A DNA stretch of 60,000 nucleotides from the NCBI RefSeq assembly GCF_030272615.1, contig NC_081406.1, positions 236,573,922 through 236,633,921 on the forward strand, given 5' to 3'. This document shows positions 47,122-58,768 of the stretch, piece after piece (the stretch's first letter is position 1; the number at the start of each line of letters is the position of its first letter). The translations under genes were made by a program, and so were the position numbers. Under the pieces are notes generated by a model, which was not told the DNA's origin, did no database searches, and saw nothing but the letters and a program-made list of their open reading frames with translations. This DNA is from Cryptomeria japonica. Lineage: Eukaryota; Streptophyta; Pinopsida; Cupressales; Cupressaceae.

Positions 47122-48105
47122 TGAACTCACAATGTTGGTTCCCGCTTTTTGGTACATCCTGTTTTTTGTTGAAATCATACATTTTTTAGAAAATATAATG
47201 ATTTAAGATTTAAGAGATCCCATTTTAAGTAATTAATTTAAGATAGTTAGATCAAAGGCTCTTAGAGCAAAATTTATTGGATAGAACCTCTATACTTCTA
47301 AATCATACTTGCAATGGAGTCTCCTTTGCATCTATCAAATGCTAATAAAAAACCAATTTTACATTAGCTTTTGGAGGGTCAAATGACTTCATTTAGAAGT
47401 TTTGTTTTTTAAGTATTTAGTGATTATTATAAGCTTTCCAAATAGTATAATTTTAAATATATTTAATTTCATTAATATATTTTTATTTTATTTTTTATGA
47501 ATGTAGGTTTTTTTGCCAAACATGAACTTCTTTGTTCAATGTATTAGGAAAAATAGTAAACTAATTCAAACAAATTCTGAAAAAATATCTATGCACTAGG
47601 TATTGATGTCTTCTTTGTAACAAAAAAAAAATGAATTTTGATATATATAGAATAAGTTATGTCTTCAAATGTACACCTATATCTAAATTATAATTAATCG
47701 AACTTCAAAACTTAATAAAATGAAAAATATTCAACATATCACTATCAAACCAACTACATGCCCTAGGTATTGATGTTACAAACCAAAATTCAAAACAATT
47801 AAGTTTTTATCATTTATAGAAAAAAAAATTTGCGTTTCAGGATGCACATCACTCTTAAAAAATGTTGTTTGCTATAAAAGACTACTTTTTGAGGGAGATA
47901 GAAAAATCAATAAAATTTTCTTCAAAACAAATTGAAAAAAAAATATTTAAAATCTACAAACAAGATATTACAAATCACTAGTTTACATCATCTCCAAATT
48001 TTTAAGAGTTTAAAGTTATAGGTGTCAGAAAGTGAAGGTTTTTTTCAAAATGTTCATCTAAGTGTCAAAGTTGGTCAAAAAGTGGGAACTAGTATTGTGA
48101 GTTCA
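47122..48105. mobile_element. Small inverted-repeat element (MITE-like) inside the copia RT
   Basis: A 984-bp AT-rich segment separates PDGFLL...GYMVC of RT (48106 and right) from KLKKALYGL (47121 and left). Its ends are inverted repeats of about 31 bases: TGAACTCACAAT at 47122-47133 matches the reverse complement at 48094-48105, and similarity continues through GGTTCCC and CTTTTTGG to about 47152 and 48075. Most mismatches are transitions. I could not identify a clean target duplication. No ORF of note, so a non-autonomous DNA transposon is the likeliest reading. Confidence 0.68.
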
Positions 48106-49567
48106 TACATACCATGTATCCATCATCTAACAGTAAAAATCCATCAGGTTACTCAATGTAAACCTCTTCCTCTATATCACAATTCAAAAATGCAGATTGG
48201 TCATCCATCTGATAAACCTTGAAATATTTATAAGAAGCATAAGCAAGTAACAATCTGATAGCCTCAATTCTGGCAACCCGAGCAAAAGTAATCAAACATA
48301 CTTCTTCTATAGCTAACCTTCTTCTAGTAATCACACTTTTATTCTTATCACCAATAATTTGATTCTCAGAATGATTCAATTTAGCATACCTCAAAGTCTT
48401 ATGTTTGTTCTGATCCTCAGGTTCACCAGTAGCAGAAGCATCTAGATTAACAATGTCTACCGGATCATTTTGCTTAGGCCCTTCAGGTTAAATAGGAGCT
48501 AAAACAATATGTTGACCATCATCATAAGCTCTAATCTCTTTTCCAAGTTTCTCATCCACCTTCACATTTGCACTCTCAACTATCTTTCTCAGCCTCTTGT
48601 TATAGCACCGATAGGCTTTTCTCTTTGTAGAATATCCCAAAAATACACCTTCATCACTTCTAGCATCAAACTTTCCAATATCCTCATCTCTCTTGGTATG
48701 ACATTTTCTACCAAAAACTTTGAAATATTTCATAGTAGGAACATGACCAAACCAAAGCTCATAAGGGGTCTTATCGGTATTACCTTTGATATGAACTATG
48801 GTAAATGTATAGACTACGGTGCTAATAGCTTCTCTCTAGTAGACCTTCGGAACATTTCCTTCAGTCAACATAGTTCTTGCAACATCCAAAATAGTATGGT
48901 TCTTCCTCTCAACAATTCCATTCTGTTGTGGGGTTCTAGGAGCAGATAGTTGTCTTTCGATTCCATGCATCTCATACAATGAATTGAACTCATCGAAACA
49001 AAATTCTTCACCTCTATCAGATCTCAAACACTTCAACTTCAATCCAGACTCAATTTAAACTTTAGCTTTGAATATCTTAAATTTCTCAAATGCTTCTAAT
49101 TTTTCCTTCAAGAAGACAACCCACGTCATCCTAGAATAATCATCAATTAGCAGCATAAAGTATCTATCACCTTGTACACTTCTAAAATTTGTAGCTCCAC
49201 ATAGCTCAATATGCACAAGATCTAGCAATCCATTAGATGTATACTATTTAGTCTTGAAAGAAATATTTGTTTGCTTACCCAACTAACACTCCTTACATAT
49301 CAAATTAATAGGTTTAACAATCTTAGGCAGATCTCTAATAGCTTGTGTGGAATTGATCTTAATCAATGAAACAAAGTTTAAATGACACATCCCGCTATGC
49401 CACAACCAACTCTCATCTATCTTAGCAATCAAACAACTTTTCTCACCAGCATTCAAATGAAAAATTTTACCTTCAGTCTTAGTCCCACATGTAATCTCTA
49501 TACCGGAGGCATTTAAGATCTTGCATTTTCCATCCTTAAATTGTAGATCATAACCCTTATCAACAAT
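48106..49567 (-). pseudogene. pol (integrase-RT): Copia integrase and RT N-terminal part
   Basis: Integrase with a zinc-binding stretch (WLWHSGMCHLNF), the catalytic Asp in LIDDYSR, the second in RSDRGEEF and the Glu in QNGIVERKNHT. The C-terminal part has KVFGRKC and GVFLGYS. RT begins about 48290 with EAIRLLLAYASYK, QMDDQSAFLNCDIEEEVYIE, then a TAA (CAA change) and PDGFLL before the inverted-repeat insert. In-frame stops are numerous (for example about 49286, 49059, 48487 and 48144). The same minus frame continues from gag. Confidence 0.88.
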
Positions 49568-50916
49568 CTATCGAACACTCAAAAGATTGTGCTTCAAACC
49601 TTCAACATACAAGACATCATTAGTGTTATGCTTACCATCAAAAGAAATAGAACCTCTCCCATGCATCACATAGGCTTTGTCATCTCCAAATCTAACTATT
49701 CCACCATCATACCTTTCCATGCTTACAAATTTTCTTCTATCACCGGTCATATGATGTGAACAACCATTGTCAATCACCCATCCACCCTTTTCTTCTACCT
49801 TAGCAGGCAAAGCTTTCTCCTCAACATAACAACTAGCAGAATCAATATGTAGAGGTCTATCTTCTTTAATAGCAACAAACACAACTTAATAACTTTCTGA
49901 TTCATCATTTGTAACACCTTCATCGGTAGCATAATAACAGTTCTTCTGGTTCCTAAACTTCTAGTTAGACTTATAAGGCTTATCATACTTCTCATGCTTC
50001 TCATATCTATCATTCCTATCATGCTTATTAAACATATCATGTCTGTCATACTTAGCCATTCTCTCTGGGCATCTAGAAGCAAAATGTCCAATCTTATTAC
50101 AAGAAAAAAAATTCAAGGGCAACTTCCCATCATACTTACCTCCACCTTTAGGCAATCTTTGGGAAATCAATGCTTCAAGTTCATCAAGCTCTTTTTCTTG
50201 CTCTGCTATTTCTCTTCTTTCTCTTTCTTATCTGGATATCCTGCACTCATCGGGATCATATTTCTTTTTACCAGGTACAGATGTTGATACTTTAAATGTA
50301 GTATCAGACTTTCCATGTGATTCTCCGAATTCACTCAGCTCAAATGCAGCAAATTTTCCAACCAACACATCTCTTGTCGCTGTAGTCACACTCTGGATCT
50401 CATCAATAGCGGCAACCTTATGTTTATAAGCAGGAGGCAAATATCTCAGCACCTTACCAACAATATCATCTTCCTCAATCTTTCCACCTACACACTTGAT
50501 ACCAAGAACAAGCTCATTCACCTTAGCCATGTATGAATGTATGTTCTCATCATCTCCCATATTCAATGTATCATACTTTCCTTTCAAACTCTACAACTTA
50601 GCAACTTTCACTTGACTATCACCTTCATACAAGATCTCAAGCTTCTCCCAGATCTAAGTCCCATAACATTTGTTATTTCAGAATCATTCAGGGCACTAAG
50701 CAATGCTTTCATTGCTCTAATGTTATATTCTTCTTCCTTAACCTCATAAGGAGTAGATGGTCCATTCTAAGGAGAAACATAGATATTCTTAGTAATCTTT
50801 CATTAATCCTCTCCAAGACATTTCAAGTGCACCTCCATTCAGCTCTTCCATATAGTATAGTTACTTCCATTAAACCTCAGACTATCCTTTTTGAAAAGAA
50901 TACCTTGAGCTGTCAT
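49568..50916 (-). pseudogene. gag-pro: Copia gag and protease
   Basis: Starts at ATG 50914-50916 (MTAQGILFKKDSLRFNGSN), the usual opening of a plant copia Gag with a W of the SNYTIW motif following. A UBN2-like gag region shows KYDTLNMGDDENIHSYMAKV and ILRYLPP-like LRYLPPAYK. One knuckle survives, with Phe for the first Cys (SCNKIGHFASRC). The protease has VIDNGCSHHMTG, Asn where Ser is usual, then LYVEGLKHNLLSVR. Stops at several positions and a probable frameshift between 50916 and 50587. Encodes the capsid and its processing enzyme in intact relatives. Confidence 0.85.
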
Positions 50917-50958
50917 CCTGGATCTCCTCAAGTGATTAAGCTTCTACTAGAGGATCTA

Positions 50959-50970
50959 GCTCTGATACCA
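50959..50970 (-). other. Copia primer binding site (initiator Met tRNA)
   Basis: Minus strand TGGTATCAGAGC, two bases inside the LTR. Confidence 0.9.
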
Positions 50971-50972
50971 AT

Positions 50973-52098
50973 TGTTAGCAGCAGTCAAGAAGGAAGACTG
51001 AGAGGGGGTGGGGGGGTGAATCAGTCTTTACTGGATATAGAAAAATTAAACTCCAAAACATAAACTAATAAACTGTAGAAATAAATAGATAAGAAAATTA
51101 ACACAACACACAACACAAATATTTTGATGTCAAAAACTTGGTTAAGGTAAAAACCATGGTGGGAACCTACCCATAGTAAGAAGATACTCTGCAGTAGTAT
51201 GTGAAAATATTACAATGAGAAATGCACATGCATTCAGGAAGACTACCTAGAGATCACTGCTCAAAAGATATTTTCCCGAAAGGATAAAACCCTTAGGGAA
51301 GTCTCACTTACTTACAATATGATTCAGACTACAATCCAGAAGAAATGAACTGCAATGATAGAATCTACAAATGCCTCATGACAGTTCATGTCAAGCACAA
51401 TTTTCTTCTCTGCAACACCAATTTCAGCACAAACTCAACACTAAAGGATAAATCACTTCTTCACAAACAAATCTCTCTCTGATAATGTAGACACAAAACT
51501 GACACCAAAACTAAGTAAATAACTCACCTATATATACAATTCATCGACTTTAATAATAAGATCGGCTATACCCTCAACCCTAAACTCATGATAAAAAAAA
51601 TTACATTACACGATACAAGGATCAACCATCGGATCAATACAATGATTTACACCACATACCATGGACCTCATTAAAATTCCCAAGTGATCACATCCACCAA
51701 AAATTATACCAAGATCAACTGCAACATGCTACACCACTAGAAATACCGCATAACATGAAAATCATCACCGGTTGATGAAAACTGCCAAAACATTGCACAA
51801 CGATCAATGTGGATGGCCAAAAAAATAGGACACTGCTAGGAAACACCAACAAGAATGTTAGATACATAAGATCATCTTGAATAATATCATAAAACCTCAG
51901 TACAAGATTTGATCACACCAGAATATACTAGAGGAAATACTAGATTTTGCAAAATAGTGATCAACACAACTAAACTATAAAACCGGATTAGAAGATCTTC
52001 CCAAACTCACCAGAATAAGTCATAGGAATATGTTGACATCAATGACAACAACATACCCTATTAGCAGAAATGAACAATTATATCCAACAACTCCAACA
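50973..52098 (-). repeat. Copia 5' LTR
   Basis: Starts on the plus strand TGTTAGCAGCAG and ends ACTCCAACA at 52098, before CAACA (52099-52103). It is 1126 bp against 1243 bp for the other LTR, so it has lost about 120 bases, apparently around 51850. Confidence 0.88.
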
Positions 52099-52103
52099 CA
52101 ACA

Positions 52104-53860
52104 GAGATAAATCAATGAAACCTAGCTGAAACAGGAAGCAACTAAAGCCAATAAGTAGCACAGGGGTTTTATCAAGGCTCCCTTAACCTTCAACAGAAAC
52201 CAAGGGTTTTTCCAAGCACCCATAACCTAAATAATGGATTTTACAAGGCTCCTACAACCATAATTGGGTTTTAAATTGGCTCCCACAACCATCAACATTT
52301 TGGGTTTTGAAAGGGCTTCCAAAACCCACATAAAAAGGAATTTATGGGCTCCCAAAACCTGTAACAGAATATCCAGGCCATAACCAAAGCCTGGTCCTAA
52401 CCAAAAACAAAAACTCACCAAACTAAACCCTTGAAAACTATCAGCATCCATCCTATCCCTGATAAAAGAAAAAAACATATGGATTTTCCAAGCTCCCTCA
52501 ACCCTTAAGAGAGTGGGTTTTTTAAGGCTCCCACAACCTGAAACCATGTGTTTTTTAGAGGCTCCCATAGCCTTTCTCTTGAGAACGAGTAAGGTAGTGC
52601 ACAAAAATTCTCCAGAATCACCACCTCCATAGGTGAGAAAGGAGAAAGGCTATTAATAAGATTATCCTCAACTCCCAAGCAACCAAGAAACAAGGCCTCC
52701 TCAAAGTCCCCACAACACCTCCTAGCCACAAACATAGCACCCAAATCCACCTCAAAAGAAGAAAGGTAACCTCTAGCAGCATCCACCTTAATAGGAAGAA
52801 CCAGAGAAATAGGAGGAAGTTGAGAAAGACACAAGAAGGCCAGCCACAAAGACATACAGGGGGTGGAAAAAATACAAAAAAAAAAAAAACCACACCCACC
52901 ATAAACCAAACCTTTGGGTTTTTACCAGAACCTGAGAACCTCTTGAAAATAGCAAAACAAGGGGGAATGAAGGTAACCTCACTGAGAAAGGTCAATTGAA
53001 GCAACTGGAAAGCTCTTGAAAACCATCTCCCCACCTCTATAGGAAAGAGGACCACCTCAATAGGCTTGAAGAAAGCACAAACTAGCTTCCTAGAACCCCC
53101 ATTCACTGCCAAAAAGCATAGCATTAGATAGGCATGAAAGAACAAGTGCAAAGCCTAAGGAGATTAGCTTCCTAAAACCTCAATAAAAGATAGGGCCACC
53201 TCAATAGGAAGAATTGGAAATAACCCAAAATACCAAGAATAGAGAGACACACAGGGTAAAACCAACAACAATGCATAAGGCCCCCTACAGCCCCAAAACC
53301 TAAAACCAAAATGGAAGGAAACCCACCAAAGCATCAATCAAAGGGGAGAAAAACCTTTGGCTATAAAGACCACTCCACTTGGATCCCAAATACACCTACC
53401 ACACCTAGTCATGAGCATCACATCCCCGTCCACATTCCTAGCTTCAACAACCTTTGCAACACCATCTTCCTCACAGGAAACCCTACCCCCTGTGCTGGAA
53501 TAAAAAAAACCACCACCACAAACCCCAACTGCAAAGAGAAAGTGAGGGAACAACACACATGGGAAGCCACAACCATAAGGGGTCATCAATAAGCCAAGAA
53601 CAACCACCGCAATCAATAGTCCCCATAAAAGAACAAAACAAACCAGCCAAAACAAGGGATCCGGCCATCCACAAAGCTTTCCAACCAAGCCAAAAGGAAT
53701 AAGAAAGAAGGGTGGCCAATGCATAGATTAGCCACCAACACTCCCCTCACCATTTGAATCCTCCTCACCATCTTCACCAGCAACTTCCCCTACAACCCCA
53801 TCCTTCACTGCTTCTCATGCACGCAACGTCATTTCAAATTTTTTCAAGATTTTTTTCTAT
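52104..53860 (-). repeat. Right part of the unidentified retroposon
   Basis: No supported gene. 52150-52575 carries a degenerate repeat with a GGCTCCCACAACC core at roughly 30-45 base spacing, which resumes to the left of the copia element at 44325-44395. The remainder, to 53860, is unmatched and A/C-rich on the plus strand. The 5' end (minus strand) reads ATAGAAAAAAATC. Confidence 0.5.
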
Positions 53861-53868
53861 ATCAATAG

Positions 53869-54929
53869 CCTTACGTTACTTTTATATGTTACTAAATTTT
53901 CTGTTAATGTCAACCAATATAATCACAAATAGAAAATCTAACCTAAAGTTCCTATATCATATATATAGTCAAGTTGGGACTGAATAAGCTATCTAACTCT
54001 ACAATAGTCTGTGTTATATAATATTTAGTACTTATATTATATGGTTGCTTTGATCATGATAATTAATAATCAATATCATAAATAAAATATAACTAAGATA
54101 TTACATTTGACTTCCTAAAGAATTGAACTACTCAATTATGTATTGAAATATTTAAATAATGGTGTACAAAGTAAATTCATGATTTCATGTATAGTTATTG
54201 GAATTGATGCGATGTTCAAGATATTCATGTGTATGGATCACCTTATTAGCTTCTAATTTATTAGTGTCTACTAAATTGATAAATCATAAACTAATATATT
54301 ATATAAGGTTAAAGTTTCTTGTAATAATTGGATGTATTATTTGTATCTTATAGATGCAAATGGAAAGAAAGAAATCCACTTATAGAGAATTAATTTGTTA
54401 TCCTTCATTTTATACTAACTATTAATCTATTTAATGATGAATATTGAATAGGTAGGTGAGTTGACTTGGGTTGTGGGTTTGCTACCCACAGGTCTCAGGT
54501 TAAACTCACTCCTAGTTTTAAGAGGGGGGACTTCTTGCAGGCTATGGATCCTACTCTCTATTTGATTTTTATTTTGATTTATTCGATTAGGGTTCGATAT
54601 TTATATCTTAAACTCTCTATAAAAGGAAAACATAGTCTAAAAGCCTTAGGAATGAGATCTTCTTATAGAGTGACTAATAGGATTCCAATACTTGATCCTT
54701 CTTTGTTGTAGAAACTACCAAAGAGATTTTGGATCATCCAAAGTAAACATAGATACATTAAAAAAGTCTATGATCAATGGGTGATTATCTATAAGGGTTG
54801 CACTTTCTAGCTAATCTATTATTATTTGTCCTTTGATTTATTTCCTATCTTACACATTCTGTAATTCCCCTCTAATGTGGTCTTTGGCATTCTTGCTTGT
54901 TTATGTGGATTTGGCTATGTGCCTATTAT
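53869..54929 (+). repeat. Duplicated 2.6-kb unit, copy 2, right part
   Basis: Collinear with 38941-40082. It differs by a deletion of about 140 bases removing the SINE 3' half and by keeping a stretch (54425-54454) lost from copy 1. No coding capacity. Confidence 0.75.
54455..54556 (+). mobile_element. Putative SINE (copy 2), 3' truncated
   Basis: GGTGAGTTGACTTGGG through CCCACAGGTCTCAGGTTAAA to GGATCCTACTCT, the same insertion as 39500-39675. Preceded by ATGATGAATATTGAA (54434-54448), the 5' target duplication. The 3' half and its duplication are deleted. Confidence 0.5.
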
Positions 54930-56148
54930 TGTCTAATTTACATTTGGATGTAAATCTATCTATGGTATTTTGATCTTAGTATGGATGCTTCATTTTATTG
55001 CAGTGTATGACCTTGAGTGCCTATCTTATTCCTTGTTTGACATATGTGGTTTGTGATTGTTCTAAACACTTGATGTGTTGGGTTACATTATGGTGATTTG
55101 TGATTATGTAGTTGCATTGAGATATGTGGTGGTATATTGTGTCTTTCATTATTATGATAAACTAATGTAGTGATTCAGAACTACCATATGTGATATGCTA
55201 ATTTGATTATTGATTGGAATGTAACAAGTGATGCTAACTTGATTGGTTGAATTAAATGTAGTAAATTATGTTTATGTTATTTAATTTTGTTAAAGAGATT
55301 AAATCTTTATTAATAGAATTGATTATATTCATGTTAGACTCAATGAATGGTTATGATGAAGATGATGTTATTAGGGATCACACCCTTATAACATTTATAT
55401 ATAATGTTCTAATATAAGGTTATAAAACCTTATATATTATATGCTTTATAAGCATATCCCATTTGAAATAATTATAATCTAATAATTATTAGATTATTAA
55501 TTATTTATGAGTGGGGGTTATTGAAAATGTGTGACTAGTAAAGCCACCCTTCCTCCTATATTTAAGGAGGTTCTCTCTCATTTGAGAGGTGTGAGAATTT
55601 GGAGCTTTATGGTGAGTTGTATCACTATGCATATGAGGTATTATTGGCCATGTGGAAGCATTGTAGGAGTGTCCCCAGGTTCATGTCTATTTTATGATAG
55701 ACTATATTTGTAAGTGTTTTAATTAAATGATGCTTTATGGGGCTGTTTTACCTGAAAGGGTTTTCCCCATGTATACCTTGTGTAATGTGTACATTTATGT
55801 ATTTATGATTGTCATTTCATTTATTTTATGAATTTGTTTATAATGATTAGTATCCTAAGATCCTAATTTCTAACAGGTTATAATGCCAACCATTCATGGA
55901 ATAATTATATGTTTATTGTTGTAATAAAATAATATTGATGTTGTTAGCTAGTGCATTAAATAAGATAAGATTATTATCATTGATATTTAATTGATGATTA
56001 GTGTGAAAAGGATGGTAAATTGCATCATTCAAATATATTAGAATGCATGCAATGTTAGAATCCCCTTTTGGTGATTTTAATTACTTTTTTATTTTTATAT
56101 ATATGTATATGTTTGGGTAGGTACACTTGACATGTAAATACTAAAGTG
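54930..56148. other. AT-rich region, no gene; palindromes
   Basis: About 1.2 kb without a supported gene. Perfect or near-perfect palindromes lie at about 55413-55438 (AAGGTTATAAAACCTT core) and 55478-55502 (TAATCTAATAATTATTAGAT core). A stretch at 55750-55800 (GGGTTTTCCCCATGTA) resembles the U5 of copia-type LTRs, so part of this may be a worn LTR. Confidence 0.4.
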
Positions 56149-56153
56149 GCTAC

Positions 56154-57068
56154 TGTTGGGATCTGAGAACACTGAGAGGGGGGGTGAATCAGTGTTATGT
56201 CGAAATCAACAATTTTTAACTTTCTAAACCATGCATGTATGTACTTGTAAACAAATAAGCATATAAAAAGAAGAAAATAAACCATCCACATAAATGAACA
56301 CTATAAGACACAAAATTTATACATGGAAAACCTCAATGGCGAAAAAACCACAGTGGGATTTGTGACCCACAATATCAGTTCACTGGCCATATGAAAAGAT
56401 ATTACATATAAATGGCCCTGCACTTGCAGGAAGCCACACTGCTTAGAGAATACTACTCATCACTAAAGAGCCTAACTGACTACAAGCTTTCTATCAAAGT
56501 AAATTACTAAAAATGAACTCAAGAATGCATCTACTATGTCAGATAGAGTTCCAGTTCTGGTTCTGCTCTATACTGGTTCACAAACTTGAACTACTACCGG
56601 TATTACTTCTCCTCCAAGAATGATTTCCACGCTATCTGTAGATCATTGCATGATATAATTTTTGCATACAAAAATGATCTCCATACATATATTTCACATC
56701 TCACAGTTCTGCTATGCTTATATATGTCTATCATCTATTCCATCACAATACCATTCTATTAAATTGACCTAGCAGACTGACTTATATACCTAGTACACAT
56801 GATATACCTTATGTTGGCTTACAATGCATTTACAAAAGATATTCAATGTCGGCCTCGACAATAATTACAAAATGATTTACTAAATAATTCTTCCTTGATG
56901 TCAGCTTCCTTGAAGTATTGATGTCGGTGTCGGTGTTGGTGTAGGCCTGAATGCTTCCAATGTCGGTATCTACCGGTATATGCCTCCTAGTGTCAGTTTG
57001 TGACTTCCATCAGATCTTGTTTCCATCAATGACAACACAATGAATCCAATGAGTGTCAATTGCCAACA
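56154..57068 (-). repeat. Solo LTR of a B-like copia family
   Basis: 915 bp. On the minus strand it starts TGTTGGCAATTG and ends GATCCCAACA, with the C-run motif (TTCACCCCCCC) near the end. Flanks are GCTAC (56149-56153) and ACTAC (57069-57073), a duplication with one change. No internal region on either side, so it is a solo LTR from recombination. Its start and CCGACA-rich middle resemble the B LTRs. Possible TATA-like run at about 56718-56725. Confidence 0.75.
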
Positions 57069-57073
57069 ACTAC

Positions 57074-58768
57074 AAGTATAGGGCATTGACTTCACCTAGC
57101 TCTATAGGTTCGAGCATGCCCATATCCCAGATAGTTGTTTGAAGAGATAGCACACTGGCTGGGCATTAATGTTACCCATCCATAACCATCATTCTAAATT
57201 GGATGATTATTCTTAAGTCATGTGATTATACCTCTGGCTACCAATTTGTTAATACATTTTGGTAATGACTAGTAAAAATTGTTTGTGCATAGTTGGTCAT
57301 ATGTGAATTGTTGTCATTTAATATGCATAAATTAGGGACATTTTAATGCGACTATGTTGAATTAATATTTAATTGTGAAATATATCTTATATGTATTTGA
57401 TTTAATCTAGAATGCATGATTTTATATTTGGTGTCTTTTGGGAGTTAATTGGCTTTATTAGTCTAAATTTTGTTTTAATATTTTTATATTCACACTTCAA
57501 AATATGAGTTTATATTTGTATTTTGGAGTTGATTTTCAGCACTTCATCTTTTTTTCATGAATTTTGCTCCCAAAACCCTACATGTGAAAGTCAAATTGTT
57601 CTTTGGAGGAGATTGAATGGAAGGAATTTTGTGTGGAGAGGTTCGTTTGAATCATGTTGGTGAACTATTTGGGCTATCCACTTTTCATGGCCTCTTCTGG
57701 CATGTTTGGCTTTCATTTTAATTTTAAATTTGTCTCCCAATTGAAGGTATGAGTTCTTAAGTTCTCCATTGTTCTTCAATTTGAGTACTTAAATCTTGTT
57801 CGAAATAATTTATGAAATAATTTATAACCCTTCTATTGTTTCAATTTAATCTTTCATTGAGTATTTGAATTTATTGTTTGAGTTTAAAACATTTATGCTT
57901 TCAAATTTGAAAACATTAGTTTGCATGGGGAAACTATGCCCAAATTTTATTATATGGGTGAAATGGAAATTTCATTTTATTTTTGTTTTGTGTAGTAGAG
58001 GACTGATAGGTTTTCTCGAATTTTTAACTTATGAAGTTTGAATTTTTAAGCTTTTTGGAGGTCCATCAATGATGGATGGCCTCCATGACTAGTTTTTAGC
58101 CAAATTAGATATATTTGTAAAAGTGATAATTTGATGTTCTAAATATGATTTTATTAGGTGGATTATTCATATTATATGTGTAAATTTTATTACCGGATTG
58201 ATTCAAATACATTTTTTGGCAATATGGTCAATTAAATGTATTGTGGTTGTATGTAAAATGGAAATGTGAATATGGTTATTTGATGTGTATTGAGAATTGT
58301 TGGGCTCAATTGATCAAGTAAATAGTCTTGCATATTATTGTCTTTATCATTTTATTTCATGTTTGGATTTCTTGATCCTAGGGTAGGTAATACGGTCAAT
58401 GTTGGTAGTGGTGTCCAATGGGGGTGAAGACACAAAGGGATTGATAGGGTAACTCATTGGGCATTTTAGTTAACCGAGTGAAAATAGTAATTAAAATTTG
58501 GGTTGGGATAACATATTAAACAAGATTAAGTCAATTCCCCTCTCATTCCTTAAGTTCTCGTATAGACTAAGGATGGGTTGGGAAGGCCTGATCATCCATG
58601 GGGCATTGATCTGCAATGATAGAGTATCCTCATCTATATGAGATGACTACTCACTTCTATGTGAGACATCCCTTCGAACTACGTGATGACACTCCTCACT
58701 CTTGTTCTCTATGTACCTAGCCCTATAGATACAAGTGTTGCAAGTTTGGTTTGAATGAGATATTGATG
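57074..58768 (+). repeat. Diverged repeat related in inverse orientation to 40083-42530
   Basis: Blocks around TTTTTGGAGGTCC (about 58046), CCCTACATGTG (about 57576) and GATGACACTC (about 58684) match the minus strand of 40083-42530. No gene. Cut at 58768 by the LTR that follows. Confidence 0.45.

Larger units (their letters stand above)
44467..52098 (-). mobile_element. Ty1/copia retrotransposon, decayed, minus strand
   Basis: LTRs at 44467-45709 and 50973-52098, flanked by the duplication CAACA (44462-44466, 52099-52103). Minus-strand order: gag, protease, integrase, RT, RNase H, the copia order. The RT is split by a small inverted-repeat element at 47122-48105. From about 50587 to the end, all parts lie in one frame apart from that insert, with many stops. 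A frameshift probably separates the first part of gag (from ATG at 50914-50916). This is the only copia-type element in the window with visible pol domains. Confidence 0.92.
44300..53860 (-). mobile_element. Unidentified retroposon, possibly LINE-like, carrying the copia element
   Basis: Flanked by an 8-base duplication ATCAATAG (44292-44299, 53861-53868), with an empty site in copy 1 at about 38931-38938. Without the copia element it is about 1.9 kb (44300-44466 and 52104-53860). On the minus strand it ends with CCTAATAAAAAAC, a polyadenylation-like A-rich end, which favours a LINE-type minus-strand element. I see no RT or endonuclease motifs; the minus-strand ORFs are Phe/Leu/Trp-rich and unconvincing. 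A degenerate repeat with GGCTCCCACAACC occurs at least eight times. Confidence 0.45.

Noticed and set aside
52505-53724. Minus-strand ORFs rich in Phe, Trp and Leu
   Set aside because: Composition-driven, overlapping in two frames, with no motif of a LINE protein or host gene.
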